Source of the DNA: Diaphorobacter sp. HDW4B
GTDB lineage: Bacteria; Pseudomonadota; Gammaproteobacteria; Burkholderiales; Burkholderiaceae_C
DNA length: 64,000 bases
Reading direction: 5' to 3'
Assembly (NCBI RefSeq): GCF_011305535.1
Contig: NZ_CP049905.1
Span: 2,056,001 to 2,120,000 of the forward strand
Shown here: one piece after another, positions 1 to 10,154 of the stretch
Numbering within the stretch: position 1 is the first letter of the stretch
How the letters are laid out: the number at the start of each line of letters is the position of its first letter
Notes under the pieces: generated by a model
What the model saw: only the letters and a program-made list of their open reading frames with translations
Database searches by the model: none
What the model was told of the DNA's origin: nothing
Translations under genes and position numbers: made by a program

Positions 1-391
1 CCTTGACGGCCAATGCCGCCACCTGCTCACGCAGGGCTTCACGGGCTTGAATCGACTGCTGTTGGGCTTCGGCCTGGGCTGCAGCGACAATCTTGTTGCC
101 TTCTTCTGTAGCGCGGGCTTTTGCCTCTTCAATAATGGCCTGTGCGCGACGCTCGGCATCAGCCAGGCGTGTAGCAGTTTCGTTGCTGGCCGCAGCCAAT
201 TCCTTCTTCACGCGCTGATCAGCAGCGGCGAGTTCGGTTTTGGCTTTGTCCGCAGCAGCGAGACCATCAGCGATTTTCTGGGCTCGTTCATCCAGTGCCT
301 TCGCGATCGGGGGCCACACGAACTTCATCGTGAACAGCGCCAGGATCAGGAAAACAATGGCCTGAACGAACAGGGTCGCATTGATACTCAC
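1..391 (-). CDS. atpF: ATP synthase F0 subunit b (3'-truncated by window edge)
   Basis: Subunit b forms the peripheral stalk that ties the F1 head to the membrane part of ATP synthase. The first 130 residues are in the window; the rest lies beyond base 1. The start is a GTG at 391 with an AAAGGTG ribosome site about seven bases upstream; the protein begins [14 protein letters not shown]. One N-terminal membrane helix (residues about 5–25) is followed by a long charged Ala/Glu/Lys-rich helix typical of the stalk dimer. It lies 35 bases downstream of atpE in the usual order atpI-B-E-F, so co-transcription is very likely. No ATG exists in this frame near the start. Confidence 0.95.
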   Translation of the reverse strand, partial: MSINATLFVQAIVFLILALFTMKFVWPPIAKALDERAQKIADGLAAADKAKTELAAADQRVKKELAAASNETATRLADAERRAQAIIEEAKARATEEGNKIVAAAQAEAQQQSIQAREALREQVAALAVK

Positions 392-426
392 GGCAACACC
401 TTTCTATCTAGGGCGTTGATCGGAGC

Positions 427-705
<279 letters not shown>

Positions 706-727
706 TTAAGAAAGGGAAAGGAAAGGA

Positions 728-1606
<879 letters not shown>

Positions 1607-1624
1607 TCAATTAATCAATCAGTT

Positions 1625-2086
1625 TCACCTACCGGAACGCAACAGCAGTGCAATCCAATAAGCCTTCATAGTGACAACCATGCCGATCAGCAATGCCAGC
1701 CAACTCACACCCGGCACGATCCGGGGTGCAGCCACCAGCATGGCCACCGTCAACAAAATCTTGACCAGTTCCCAGCCAAAGAGCCCGACCATCGCGCCAC
1801 CGGCAGAACCTCGTCCGCGAGCCAAGCCTCGCGCAAAGACGAGCGACGGTACCACCACCGACAGCGCGCCGTACGCCACCGAATACGCAATTTGCGACTT
1901 CGACGACAGGAACCAAGCCACCAGCACAGCGATCAAACCCACGAGCACCTGAGCCAGCACGATTCTCCAGATGGAGAACGTCTTGTGTCTCTTGCGCCAC
2001 TCCTGCGCTTCCTCAGCACTCAGGGGCTTGAAATCATTCTCTTCGACCTCAGTTTCAGTCTCGGGCGTCATGTCTTTGTTCATCAT
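1625..2086 (-). CDS. atpI: ATP synthase subunit I (AtpI-like)
   Basis: This small membrane protein precedes the structural atp genes. AtpI-type proteins are thought to help assemble the c-ring or supply magnesium; the role here is inferred from position. About 40 hydrophilic residues are followed by four hydrophobic segments. An open frame runs upstream to 2200, but the ATG at 2086 is chosen (153 residues) because an AAGGG ribosome site lies seven bases before it; a second ATG follows directly at 2083. The promoter of the whole atp operon should lie in the 284-base gap between this gene and ybeD. Confidence 0.85.
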   Translation of the reverse strand: MMNKDMTPETETEVEENDFKPLSAEEAQEWRKRHKTFSIWRIVLAQVLVGLIAVLVAWFLSSKSQIAYSVAYGALSVVVPSLVFARGLARGRGSAGGAMVGLFGWELVKILLTVAMLVAAPRIVPGVSWLALLIGMVVTMKAYWIALLLRSGR

Positions 2087-2370
2087 GTGACAACCCTTGT
2101 AACAGACTAAAACTTTAACAAAGCCCTTGATTATAAATAGAAACCCGCACAGGTCGATAGCACCTGCCTCGTTTCTTACATTCTCAGGGCGCTGCCGCAT
2201 GCTCTGTCGCCCTCAACCAACGACCTTGGGCACCTGTCAAATCTCTGCTTGCCAAAGCCCTGCAACCCTGCTTCGGCAGGGGGTTAGCGCTATGGAACTT
2301 GTGATTTTCCACGTTGCCCTTACATGATCGTGACATTGGCAATCCACCTCAAGACTGCGAGTACACCACC

Positions 2371-2667
2371 ATGACCACCGAAACCGTCACACAAACCCCC
2401 GATCCCCGCAAGGAATCCCTGATCGAATATCCCTCGAAGTTCCCCATCAAGGTGATGGGCTTGAATGTCGAAGGGTTCGTGAACGCCGTGACCAAGGTGG
2501 CCGAGGAATTCGACCCCACCTTCGACGCCAGCACCATCGAGCTGCGCAACAGCAAGGGCGACAAGTACATGGGCGTGACGGTCACCATCACCGCCACGAG
2601 CCGCGAACAGCTCGACGACATCTATCGCGCCTATTCCTCGCATCCCATGGTGAAGGTCGTGCTCTAA
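2371..2667 (+). CDS. ybeD: YbeD/DUF493 family protein
   Basis: This 98-residue protein belongs to the DUF493/YbeD family, small ACT-like alpha/beta proteins of unproven function usually encoded beside lipoate genes. The start at 2371 gives [12 protein letters not shown] and the normal family length; a longer frame to 2314 lacks similarity to the family. The core includes the stretches [11 protein letters not shown] and [15 protein letters not shown], then a C-terminal [10 protein letters not shown] typical of the family. It is eight bases upstream of lipB, as in many proteobacteria, so it is probably the first gene of a ybeD-lipB-lipA operon. A regulatory role in lipoylation is only suggested by this context. 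Confidence 0.9.
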   Translation: MTTETVTQTPDPRKESLIEYPSKFPIKVMGLNVEGFVNAVTKVAEEFDPTFDASTIELRNSKGDKYMGVTVTITATSREQLDDIYRAYSSHPMVKVVL

Positions 2668-2675
2668 GGCACGAC

Positions 2676-3380
2676 GTGACTTCTCCTTCCTTCATGCAGG
2701 TTCGCGAACTTGGGCGGGTCGACTATGTCGACACCGCCCTGTCCATGCAGCGCTTCACCACGAGCCGCACCACGGAAACCCCGGACGAGCTCTGGCTGTG
2801 CGAGCACAACCCCGTGTTCACCCAAGGCATCGCGGGCAAGGCCGATCACCTGCTGCACCCCGGCGACATCCAGATCGTGCAGACCAACCGCGGCGGTCAG
2901 GTGACCTACCACGGCCCTGGCCAGCTCGTCGCCTACCCGCTCGTCGATCTGCGCCGCACAGGCTATTTCGTGAAGGAATATGTCTACCGCCTCGAAGAAG
3001 CCGTGATCCGCACCTTGATGCATTTCGGCGTCACCGGCCATCGCGTGGCGCATGCGCCGGGTGTCTATGTGCGGCTCGACGACCCCAGCGGCCACTCCAT
3101 GCTCGCGCAGCGCCCGCAAAAGGGTCTTGGCAAGGACGACGCGCAGGACTTCGACGGACTTGGGAAAATCGCTGCACTGGGCATCAAGGTCTCGCAGCAC
3201 TGCACGTATCACGGGCTGGCGCTGAACGTCAACATGGATCTGGAGCCCTACACCCGAATCAACCCGTGTGGTTACGCGGGGCTGCGCACGGTGGACCTCT
3301 CTACAATGGGCGTCAATATCCCCATTGATGAGGCGGCCCATGTGTTGGCAGACCAACTGCAGCGCCGCCTTGCACCTTGA
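2676..3380 (+). CDS. lipB: Octanoyl-[acyl-carrier-protein]-protein N-octanoyltransferase
   Basis: LipB moves octanoate from acyl carrier protein to the lipoyl domains of 2-oxoacid dehydrogenases and the glycine cleavage H protein. The frame opens with GTG at 2676; an ATG at 2694 would remove six residues and is about equally plausible. The substrate-binding motif [12 protein letters not shown] is at residues 72–83. The catalytic Lys (about K164 in GKIAALG) and Cys (about C198 in RINPCGYAG) are both present. An unusual insert rich in Ser, Gln and Lys sits at residues 137–160. The gene overlaps the start region of lipA. Confidence 0.95.
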   Translation: MTSPSFMQVRELGRVDYVDTALSMQRFTTSRTTETPDELWLCEHNPVFTQGIAGKADHLLHPGDIQIVQTNRGGQVTYHGPGQLVAYPLVDLRRTGYFVKEYVYRLEEAVIRTLMHFGVTGHRVAHAPGVYVRLDDPSGHSMLAQRPQKGLGKDDAQDFDGLGKIAALGIKVSQHCTYHGLALNVNMDLEPYTRINPCGYAGLRTVDLSTMGVNIPIDEAAHVLADQLQRRLAP

Positions 3381-3394
3381 ACAGACGAGCAGCC

Positions 3395-4375
3395 ATGAGC
3401 ACACCCGAAGTCGTACGCGAAGCGCAATCGGCAGAAGCCTACAACCCGCTGGCCAAGCAAAAGGCCGCGGCCAAACTCTCGCGCATCCCCATCAAGGTGG
3501 AGCAGGGCGAAATCCTGAAGAAGCCCGAGTGGATCCGCGTGAAGGCAGGCAGTCCGACGACGCGCTTCTACGAGATCAAGGACATCCTGCGCGAGAACAA
3601 GCTGCACACCGTCTGCGAAGAAGCCTCCTGCCCCAACATCGGCGAATGCTTCGGCAAGGGCACGGCCACGTTCATGATCATGGGCGACAAGTGCACCCGC
3701 CGCTGCCCGTTCTGCGACGTGGGCCACGGCCGCCCCGATCCGCTGGACAAGGATGAGCCACTCAACCTCGCCAAGACCATCGCGCAACTGCGTTTGAAAT
3801 ACGTGGTGATCACCAGCGTCGACCGCGACGACCTGCGCGACGGCGGCTCCGGCCATTTTGTCGAGTGCATCAAGAACATCCGCGAACTGTCGCCACAGAC
3901 GCAGATCGAAATCCTCGTGCCCGACTTCCGCGGCCGCGATGACCGCGCGCTGGAAATCCTGAAGGCCGCACCGCCCGACGTGATGAACCACAACCTCGAA
4001 ACCGCACCGCGCCTGTACAAGGAAGCGCGTCCCGGTTCCGACTACCAGTTCAGCTTGAACCTGCTCAAGAAGTTCAAGGCGCTGCACCCCAACGTGCCCA
4101 CCAAAAGCGGCATCATGGTCGGCCTCGGTGAAACCGACGAAGAAATCCTGCAGGTGATGCGCGACATGCGTGAGCACAACATCGACATGCTCACCATCGG
4201 CCAATACCTCGCGCCATCCAACAGCCACCTGCCAGTGCGCCGCTACGTGCATCCCGACACCTTCAAGATGTTTGAAGAAGAAGCCTACAAAATGGGCTTC
4301 ACGCACGCGGCTGTTGGTGCGATGGTGCGATCGAGCTATCACGCAGATCAGCAGGCACACGCTGCCGGCGTTTGA
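3395..4375 (+). CDS. lipA: Lipoyl synthase (radical SAM)
   Basis: LipA inserts two sulfur atoms into protein-bound octanoyl groups to make lipoate. The ATG at 3395 gives a 326-residue protein; an in-frame TTG at 3377 overlaps lipB and is less likely. Both iron-sulfur clusters can be seen: the auxiliary motif [12 protein letters not shown] (about C74, C79, C85) and the radical SAM motif CTRRCPFC (about C100, C104, C107). The C-terminal VRSSYHAD contains the serine that ligates the auxiliary cluster. The gene ends the lip operon and is followed by a clear intrinsic terminator. Confidence 0.97.
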   Translation: MSTPEVVREAQSAEAYNPLAKQKAAAKLSRIPIKVEQGEILKKPEWIRVKAGSPTTRFYEIKDILRENKLHTVCEEASCPNIGECFGKGTATFMIMGDKCTRRCPFCDVGHGRPDPLDKDEPLNLAKTIAQLRLKYVVITSVDRDDLRDGGSGHFVECIKNIRELSPQTQIEILVPDFRGRDDRALEILKAAPPDVMNHNLETAPRLYKEARPGSDYQFSLNLLKKFKALHPNVPTKSGIMVGLGETDEEILQVMRDMREHNIDMLTIGQYLAPSNSHLPVRRYVHPDTFKMFEEEAYKMGFTHAAVGAMVRSSYHADQQAHAAGV

Positions 4376-4400
4376 TTCTTCAAGCGCTTCGCAACCAAGA

Positions 4401-4430
4401 AAACCGCGCCAGATGAGCGCGGTTTTTTTA
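4401..4430 (+). terminator. Intrinsic terminator of lipA
   Basis: The stem AAACCGCGC pairs with GCGCGGTTT across a seven-base loop and is followed by a run of T. It lies 25 bases after the lipA stop codon. Confidence 0.9.
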
Positions 4431-4497
4431 TGCAAAAGAAAAGTGCATCCCGTATTCAAAAGGAGCGGGCATAAGGTATGCAATCGAGCATTCGATA

Positions 4498-4617
4498 CCG
4501 CCACCACAACGCCGAGATGGCTCGTCAGGCTAGGCGTCGAAGACGCAGACAGTACACCTGTACGGCAAGGCTTCGCAACGACGCATGACGGGCCATATCG
4601 GCGCCTCAAAAAGAAGC
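4498..4617. repeat. Dispersed palindromic repeat P, copy 1
   Basis: This intergenic element lies between the convergent lipA and fusA-paralogue genes. The left arm starts CCACCACAACGCCGAGATGG and the right arm ends GGGCCATATCGGCGCCTCAA; the right arm is an imperfect reverse complement of the left, and the centre is GTACACCTGTAC. Related sequence with the same arms occurs near 17.5 kb and 53.8 kb. No coding frame with recognisable similarity was seen. Together with two terminators it accounts for most of the 322-base gap between the flanking genes. Confidence 0.75.
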
Positions 4618-4641
4618 ACTAACCGAAACCAACGGCTTCGT

Positions 4642-4687
4642 AAAAAACAAAAAAAAGCGCGACCCCGCCATTCACGGAAGTCGCGCT
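4642..4687 (-). terminator. Terminator of the EF-G paralogue
   Basis: On the minus strand the stem AGCGCGAC/GTCGCGCT is followed by a T-rich tract (A-rich on the plus strand at 4642–4656). It sits just downstream of the stop codon at 4698. Confidence 0.85.
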
Positions 4688-4697
4688 CAAAAAGCGA

Positions 4698-6755
4698 TCA
4701 AGCTACGGCCAGTTCGGCAACAGCAGCAGGCGCTACCGCGTAGCCATCAAACTGCATCGTGTACTGCGCACGTCCCGATGACAGCGCACGCAGCGTCCCG
4801 ATATAGCCAAACATCTCGCTGAGCGGCACCAACGCATCCACCACAGTGGCAGACCCGCGCATGGCATGCCCACGCACCTGACCTCTGCGCCGATGCAGAT
4901 CACCGATCACATCGCCCAGATACTCGGCAGGCGTGATCACTTCAACGGCCATCACCGGCTCCAGCAACTGCGGCTTGGCCTTCAGGAAAGCATCCCGCAA
5001 CGCATGCCCCGCAGCGAGCTCAAACACCATCGCCGACGAGTCACGCTCGTGGTAACCCCCATCGAGCAGCACGGCACGGAAGTCGACCGCCGGATAACCA
5101 GCCATCGGCCCCGCATCAGCCGCTTTGCGAAAGCCTGCTTCCACCGCGGGAATGAACTCGCGGGGAATCGCACCACCCACAATGCGGCTCTCGAACTGCA
5201 CGCCAGTGCCACGCTCCAAAGGCTCGACACGCAGCGTCAATTGCGCGAACTGACCAGGGCCGCCACTTTGCTTTTTATGCACATGCGACAGCTCCGCCAC
5301 AGCAGCGATGGTCTCGCGATAGGCCACCTGCGGGCGGCCCACCACCACTTCCACGCCGTACCGCTCGCGCAGCTTGTTCACCGCCACTTCGAGTTGCAAC
5401 TCACCCATGCCCGAGAGAATCGTCTGCCCCGATTCCTCGTCTTGGCGCAAACGCAGACTCGGGTCTTCACGCAGCATGGAATACAGCGCTTTGGACAAGC
5501 CTTGCTGATCCGCCTTGGTGCGCGGCTCGAGCGCCATGTGGATCACCGGCTCCGGCACCGTGATGGATTCGAGTTGCACCGGATGCGCCGGATCACTCAA
5601 GGTCTGACCCGTGAGCGTGTCCTTGAAACCCACCACCGCAGCGATCTCGCCCGCCACCAACTCATCGCGCTCAATGCGCTTGTCGGCGTGCATCTCATAA
5701 AGACGCGCAGCACGTTCCATGCGCCCAGTACTGGTGTTGAGAACCGTGTCGCCACGCTTCAAACGACCCGCGTACAGACGCACAAAAACCATGCTGCCAT
5801 GCTCATCCGCAACCACCTTGAACGCCAAGGCGGCAAGTGGCGCATTCACATCCACATTTGCGCTGGCAACCCCTTCACGTTCACCAGGCGCAGGCAGCCA
5901 ATCGACCACCGCATCCAGCAGCGTTTCCACGCCGCGATTGCGGAAAGCCGAGCCCGCGAGCACCGGCACAAAAGCGCGCTTGCGCACACCCATGCGAATG
6001 CATTGCAGCAGTTGTTCGACAGACGGTTCTTCGCCGCGCAGCCAGGCTTCCAGCGCGGCATCGTCTTGCTCGACGACGGCTTCCACCAAGCGTGCGCGCG
6101 CCGTTTGCGCCTGCGCCACCAACTCGGCAGGAATCGCACCGTCTTGCACGGGTTCTGAAGCATCATCACGCGGCCATGTCAGCGCACGCATGCGCAGCAG
6201 ATCGACGACACCGATGAACTCGGCCTCTGCACCGATCGGCAGATGCACAGGCAGCGCTTGCACGCCCAAGCGTTCACGCATGGATTCGACAACGCGCTCG
6301 AAGTCCGCACCCGTGCGGTCGAGCTTGTTCACGAACGCAATGCGCGGCACTTCGTGGCGGTCAGCCAGGCGCCAGTTCGTCTCGGTCTGCGGCTCCACAC
6401 CTGCCACACCATCGAGCACGACGACAGCGCCATCCAGCACGCGCAGCGCACGGCCGACTTCGATGTTGAAGTCGATGTGGCCGGGCGTGTCGATCAGGTT
6501 GATCTGCACATCGCGCCAGCGCACCGTGGTGGCCGCGCTGTTGATGGTGATGCCACGGCGACGCTCTTCGGGATCGAAGTCCATGTGCGCAGCACCGTCG
6601 TGCACTTCGCCCATGCGGTGGCTCTCGCCCGTGTAGTACAGGATGCGTTCGCTGGTGGTGGTCTTGCCCGCGTCAACATGGGCAATGATGCCGATGTTGC
6701 GAATGCTGCGCGTGGTGTATGTGGAGCCCGTGTTGCTGTTGTTGGGGCGGTTCAT
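4698..6755 (-). CDS. Elongation factor G paralogue (EF-G 2)
   Basis: This 685-residue translational GTPase is a second EF-G; the main fusA is at 25432–27540 in the same window. GTPase motifs are intact: AHVDAGKTT at residues 25–33, RRGITI, DTPGH and NKLDR. Domains II to V follow, including the C-terminal [11 protein letters not shown] stretch. It lacks the longer GTPase-domain insert of the main copy and is shorter by 17 residues. It is not part of a ribosomal operon: it stands alone between a repeat and norR's terminator. Such paralogues may work in ribosome recycling, stress or antibiotic protection; which applies here cannot be told from sequence alone. Confidence 0.9.
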   Translation of the reverse strand: MNRPNNSNTGSTYTTRSIRNIGIIAHVDAGKTTTSERILYYTGESHRMGEVHDGAAHMDFDPEERRRGITINSAATTVRWRDVQINLIDTPGHIDFNIEVGRALRVLDGAVVVLDGVAGVEPQTETNWRLADRHEVPRIAFVNKLDRTGADFERVVESMRERLGVQALPVHLPIGAEAEFIGVVDLLRMRALTWPRDDASEPVQDGAIPAELVAQAQTARARLVEAVVEQDDAALEAWLRGEEPSVEQLLQCIRMGVRKRAFVPVLAGSAFRNRGVETLLDAVVDWLPAPGEREGVASANVDVNAPLAALAFKVVADEHGSMVFVRLYAGRLKRGDTVLNTSTGRMERAARLYEMHADKRIERDELVAGEIAAVVGFKDTLTGQTLSDPAHPVQLESITVPEPVIHMALEPRTKADQQGLSKALYSMLREDPSLRLRQDEESGQTILSGMGELQLEVAVNKLRERYGVEVVVGRPQVAYRETIAAVAELSHVHKKQSGGPGQFAQLTLRVEPLERGTGVQFESRIVGGAIPREFIPAVEAGFRKAADAGPMAGYPAVDFRAVLLDGGYHERDSSAMVFELAAGHALRDAFLKAKPQLLEPVMAVEVITPAEYLGDVIGDLHRRRGQVRGHAMRGSATVVDALVPLSEMFGYIGTLRALSSGRAQYTMQFDGYAVAPAAVAELAVA

Positions 6756-7176
6756 GGTGAATCTTTCCGGCCTCTTTCCAAGGCCAAGTTCGGGACGATC
6801 AAGCCGCCCCGGAAAGACTCACCGGAGCGGGCTCATGAAGTGACTGGATCGGCCGGAACAGCGGGGCGCGCGTACGCAGAGACAGGACCATGCACACGCA
6901 CGCATCCCACGTTCCGGCGGTCGGAAATCGTGGCGATCAACTTGTCGAAAGTGCGTGTGAACATGATGAAAAAAGAAAGCGTGAGAACAAAAAACAAAAC
7001 CCCGGAAGACCATGCCTGCCGGGGTTTTTGTACCGGAAGGACACCGCCTTCCGATTGCCATCGAAAGGACGCAGCTATGCAGCGATCAAGATTTGGATGG
7101 CGTTGAATTTGAACATTCGCGTATTGTCTTCCAATTGCGAAGACTCTGCAATCGGCGGAATTTTTCAGCCGCTGGT
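6756..7176. other. 421-base intergenic region, EF-G 2 leader and norR trailer
   Basis: No gene was recognised. The right half holds the norR terminator (6990–7029) and a small hairpin with stems CGGAAGG/CCTTCCG near 7036–7055. The left half must contain the promoter and leader of the EF-G paralogue, but no convincing -35/-10 pair was found. Confidence 0.5.
6990..7029 (-). terminator. Terminator downstream of norR
   Basis: The stem AAAACCCCGG (6996–7005) pairs with CCGGGGTTTT (7019–7028). On the minus strand it is followed by a T-rich tract, so it suits norR transcription, about 150 bases after the norR stop. Confidence 0.85.
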
Positions 7177-8784
7177 TCAACGCAGTTTTTTCATGGGTGC
7201 TTCCACACCCAAGCGCCGCGCCAGTCGCTGTAGATTGGCGCGATCCACCTGCAATTCACGCGCCGTAGCGGCCCAACTGGCGTCGTTGCGGGCGAGCGAT
7301 TGAATGATCAAATCACGCTCATAGTTTTCAACCGCCGCACGCATGCCAAGCGCCTGCACTGCTTGCGAAACGAGGGGGGTTGAGGTGTGTGAATCATCGC
7401 TTCGTTGCATACCGGATCGTGCAGGCAACTCGTCCCACAGGTCATGCCAACCAAGCGTCAGAATGCGCGGTCGATGGGCACTTCGTGCCGCGCTGTTCGG
7501 CGCTCGACTCAGCGCCTTGAGCACGGCGCGACTGATCAAATGCTCCAGCTCGCGCACATTGCCGGGCCAAGCGCAAGTGAGCAAGGCGGTCTGCGCATCG
7601 GCATCCAGGCGCAAGCCGCCCAACGCGAGACGCGCGCGGTTCTGTTCGAGGAAAAAACCGGCGATCTGCAGCACATCGCTGTCGCGCTCGCGCAGCGCAG
7701 GAACGTGGAGCGGGTACACGCTCAGACGGTGATAGAAATCCGCACGCATGCGGCCCGCATGCACTTCCGCAGTCAGATCGCGATTGGTCGCAGCGATGAT
7801 GCGCACATCGACCTGGTGCTCACGATCCGACCCCAGACGCTGCAACTGCCCGCTCTGCAACACACGCAAAAGCTTGGCCTGCACGGTCAACGAAAGCTCA
7901 CCGACCTCATCCAAAAACAGCGTGCCGCCATGCGCCTGCTCGAACTTGCCGCGCCGCTCGGCGAGTGCGCCCGTGAACGCGCCGCGCACATGGCCGAAGA
8001 GTTCGCTTTCCACCAGACTGTCGGGAAGCGCCGCGCAATTGATGCTCACCAACGGCTTGTTCGCGCGCGGTGAACTGGCGTGCACGGCCAGCGCCACCAG
8101 CTCTTTGCCGACACCTGTTTCACCGGTGATCAGCACGGACAACTCGCTCTGCCCAACCAGCGCGATATCAGCCTTCAGCTTCTGCATGACCGGGCTTTGC
8201 CCGATCAAGCTGCGCGGCGCGAAGTCGCCCGCGTGGTCTGGCACTGGGCGCTGCGCCGCAGACCGCGCCAGTTGACTGACACGCTCCGCTGTCGTCACCG
8301 TGGCTGCCGCGAGATTGCTGAAGGCCTGCAGCACGGCGAGCGAATGCGGATCGGACAAGCGCCCCTCATCGAGCGCATCCAGCGTGAGCAAGCCCCAGGT
8401 GCGCCCCCCAACCTGCAGCACGCAACCCATGCAATCGTGCACGTGCAACATGCCCTGAGACATGTTGTGGATGAGCCCGTCATACGGATCGGGCAACAGG
8501 CTGTCTGCCGGAAAGCGCATGGCCTGCCCCGCCGCCATCAACTGCGCAAGACGCGGGTGATCGGCAATGCGGAAACGCCTGCCCAACGTGTCAGGCACCA
8601 GTCCGTCGATGGCGAGCGGGCGCAGCCATTCGCCGTCTTCCAATTTCAACAGCGCAGCAGCATCGGCGGGCAGCACGGTGCGCAGCGCAGCCAACAGGCG
8701 GCGAAGGCGCTCTCGCTCCGGCAGGTCTTCGGCCAGATCGGCCACCAGCGGGATGAGGGCGTGGAGCGTTGCAGAGATAGTCAT
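7177..8784 (-). CDS. norR: NorR-type nitric oxide-responsive sigma-54 activator
   Basis: NorR senses nitric oxide through a non-haem iron in an N-terminal GAF domain and activates sigma-54 promoters. The ATG at 8784 gives 535 residues with a GAGG ribosome site. Order: GAF domain (about 1–170); AAA+ domain with Walker A GETGVGKE, the sigma-54 contact loop GAFTGA and Walker B GTLFLDEVGE; and a C-terminal Fis-type helix-turn-helix (WAATARELQVDRANLQRLAR). It is divergent from hmp, with three GT-N7-AC sites and a -24/-12 promoter in between, so hmp is the obvious target. One site overlaps its own start codon, which suggests autoregulation. Confidence 0.93.
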   Translation of the reverse strand: MTISATLHALIPLVADLAEDLPERERLRRLLAALRTVLPADAAALLKLEDGEWLRPLAIDGLVPDTLGRRFRIADHPRLAQLMAAGQAMRFPADSLLPDPYDGLIHNMSQGMLHVHDCMGCVLQVGGRTWGLLTLDALDEGRLSDPHSLAVLQAFSNLAAATVTTAERVSQLARSAAQRPVPDHAGDFAPRSLIGQSPVMQKLKADIALVGQSELSVLITGETGVGKELVALAVHASSPRANKPLVSINCAALPDSLVESELFGHVRGAFTGALAERRGKFEQAHGGTLFLDEVGELSLTVQAKLLRVLQSGQLQRLGSDREHQVDVRIIAATNRDLTAEVHAGRMRADFYHRLSVYPLHVPALRERDSDVLQIAGFFLEQNRARLALGGLRLDADAQTALLTCAWPGNVRELEHLISRAVLKALSRAPNSAARSAHRPRILTLGWHDLWDELPARSGMQRSDDSHTSTPLVSQAVQALGMRAAVENYERDLIIQSLARNDASWAATARELQVDRANLQRLARRLGVEAPMKKLR

Positions 8785-8790
8785 TTTGAC
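8780..8790. promoter_or_regulatory. NorR-type site 1 (GT-N7-AC)
   Basis: GTCATTTTGAC fits GT-N7-AC, the known NorR enhancer consensus, with GTCA/TGAC symmetry. It overlaps the norR start codon. Confidence 0.6.
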
Positions 8791-8800
8791 CTCAAATATA

Positions 8801-8811
8801 GTCAATTTGAC
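8801..8811. promoter_or_regulatory. NorR-type site 2 (GT-N7-AC)
   Basis: GTCAATTTGAC is an inverted repeat matching GT-N7-AC, 21 bases from site 1. About 70 bases separate it from the -24 element of hmp. Confidence 0.75.
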
Positions 8812-8825
8812 GCAAATTGACATAC

Positions 8826-8836
8826 GTCATATTGAC
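8826..8836. promoter_or_regulatory. NorR-type site 3 (GT-N7-AC)
   Basis: GTCATATTGAC is the third inverted repeat of the same pattern, 25 bases from site 2. A set of three sites matches the arrangement known from the NorR-controlled norVW promoter of Escherichia coli. Confidence 0.75.
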
Positions 8837-8877
8837 TCACAAACCGCCAAACCCTTGTCGTACAAGGGCTGCGGCGC

Positions 8878-8892
8878 TGGCACGCGATTTGC
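8878..8892 (+). promoter_or_regulatory. Sigma-54 promoter of hmp
   Basis: TGGCACGCGATTTGC matches TGGCAC-N5-TTGC exactly. The -24 GG is at 8879–8880 and the -12 GC at 8891–8892, so transcription should begin near 8904, about 40 bases before the hmp ATG. Confidence 0.88.
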
Positions 8893-8944
8893 CATGAAAG
8901 AAGCAACCCACTTTTCGTGCATCTTTCTCAAGGAGCTTTCGCAG

Positions 8945-10123
8945 ATGCTGACCGAACCACAAAAAGCCATCGTCCGTGCCACCGTCCCGCTGCTGGAAAC
9001 CGGCGGCGAAGCGCTGACCACGCATTTCTACCAAGTCATGCTTGCCGAACATGCCGAGGTGCGTCCGCTCTTCAACTCCGCACACCAGCAAAGTGGCGCG
9101 CAGCCACGGGCGCTGGCGCACAGCGTGCTCATGTACGCCAAGAACATAGATCGCCTCGAAGGTCTGGGCAACCTGCCAGCGCAAATCATCAACAAGCATG
9201 TGGCGCTGCAAGTTCAGCCCGAGCACTACCCCATCGTCGGTGCCTGCCTGCTGCGCGCGATTCGCGAAGTGCTGGGGGCCGAGATCGCCACCGATGAAGT
9301 GCTCGCGGCATGGGGCGCTGCGTACCAGCAATTGGCCGACATCCTGATCGGCGCGGAAGCCGCAGCCTACGACCGCAACGCCAACGTGGACGGCGGCTGG
9401 CGCGGCGAGCGTGCGTTCATCGTCAAGGACAAAGTGCAGGAAAGCAGCGAGATCACCTCGTTCCATCTGGTGCCCGCAGATGGCGGCAGGGTGATGGCGC
9501 ACGAGCCGGGTCAATACATTGGCTTGCGCCTCATCATCAACGGCGAGGAACAACGCCGCAACTATTCGATCTCCGCGCCCAGCAACGGTCAAAGCCTGCG
9601 CATCAGCGTGAAGCGCGAAGCGGGCGGCAAGGCTTCGAACCATCTGCATGACGGTGTGAAGGTGGGCGATACGCTGCAGGTGTTCCCACCCGCTGGCCAT
9701 TTCACGCTCAAGCCAAGCGACAAGCCACTGGTGCTCATCAGCGGCGGCGTGGGCATCACACCGACGCTGCCGATGCTGAACGCGGCACTGGCAAGCGAGC
9801 GCCCGATCACCTTCATCCACTGTGCACGCGAGCGCGAAGTGCATGCATTCCGCGACTACATCGACCAGTTGGCCGCACAGAATGCGCAACTCACGCGCCA
9901 CTACTGCTACGACCAGACCACCAGCGATGATGCCGACGTGAACGCCGGTCATCTGACCGAGCAACGCCTTGCCGACTGGTTGCCCGCGTCACGCGATGCC
10001 GATGTGTATTTCCTCGGCCCGCGTCCGTTCATGCGTTCGGTGAAGCAATCGCTCAAGGCACTGGGCGTGCCCGAGGCGCAGACGCACTACGAGTTCTTCG
10101 GTCCCGCAGAAGCGCTGGCCTGA
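8945..10123 (+). CDS. hmp: Flavohaemoglobin, nitric oxide dioxygenase
   Basis: Hmp oxidises nitric oxide to nitrate with oxygen and NAD(P)H in the cytoplasm. The ATG at 8945 follows an AAGGAG ribosome site and gives 392 residues, close to the 396 of the E. coli protein; the frame is open upstream to 8567 but that part runs antisense into norR. The globin domain has the proximal haem His85 (NKHVALQ), distal Tyr29 and Gln53. The reductase part has the FAD motif RNYSIS and the NAD motif GGVGITP. It is transcribed divergently from norR from a sigma-54 promoter. Confidence 0.97.
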   Translation: MLTEPQKAIVRATVPLLETGGEALTTHFYQVMLAEHAEVRPLFNSAHQQSGAQPRALAHSVLMYAKNIDRLEGLGNLPAQIINKHVALQVQPEHYPIVGACLLRAIREVLGAEIATDEVLAAWGAAYQQLADILIGAEAAAYDRNANVDGGWRGERAFIVKDKVQESSEITSFHLVPADGGRVMAHEPGQYIGLRLIINGEEQRRNYSISAPSNGQSLRISVKREAGGKASNHLHDGVKVGDTLQVFPPAGHFTLKPSDKPLVLISGGVGITPTLPMLNAALASERPITFIHCAREREVHAFRDYIDQLAAQNAQLTRHYCYDQTTSDDADVNAGHLTEQRLADWLPASRDADVYFLGPRPFMRSVKQSLKALGVPEAQTHYEFFGPAEALA

Positions 10124-10154
10124 AGTACGCGACGCCACCCGCAGCGGCACGCAC

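Noticed and set aside
8567-8944. N-terminal extension of Hmp
   Set aside because: The frame is open, but the sequence is antisense to norR and carries the sigma-54 promoter and ribosome site. The ATG at 8945 gives the normal Hmp length with His85 in place.
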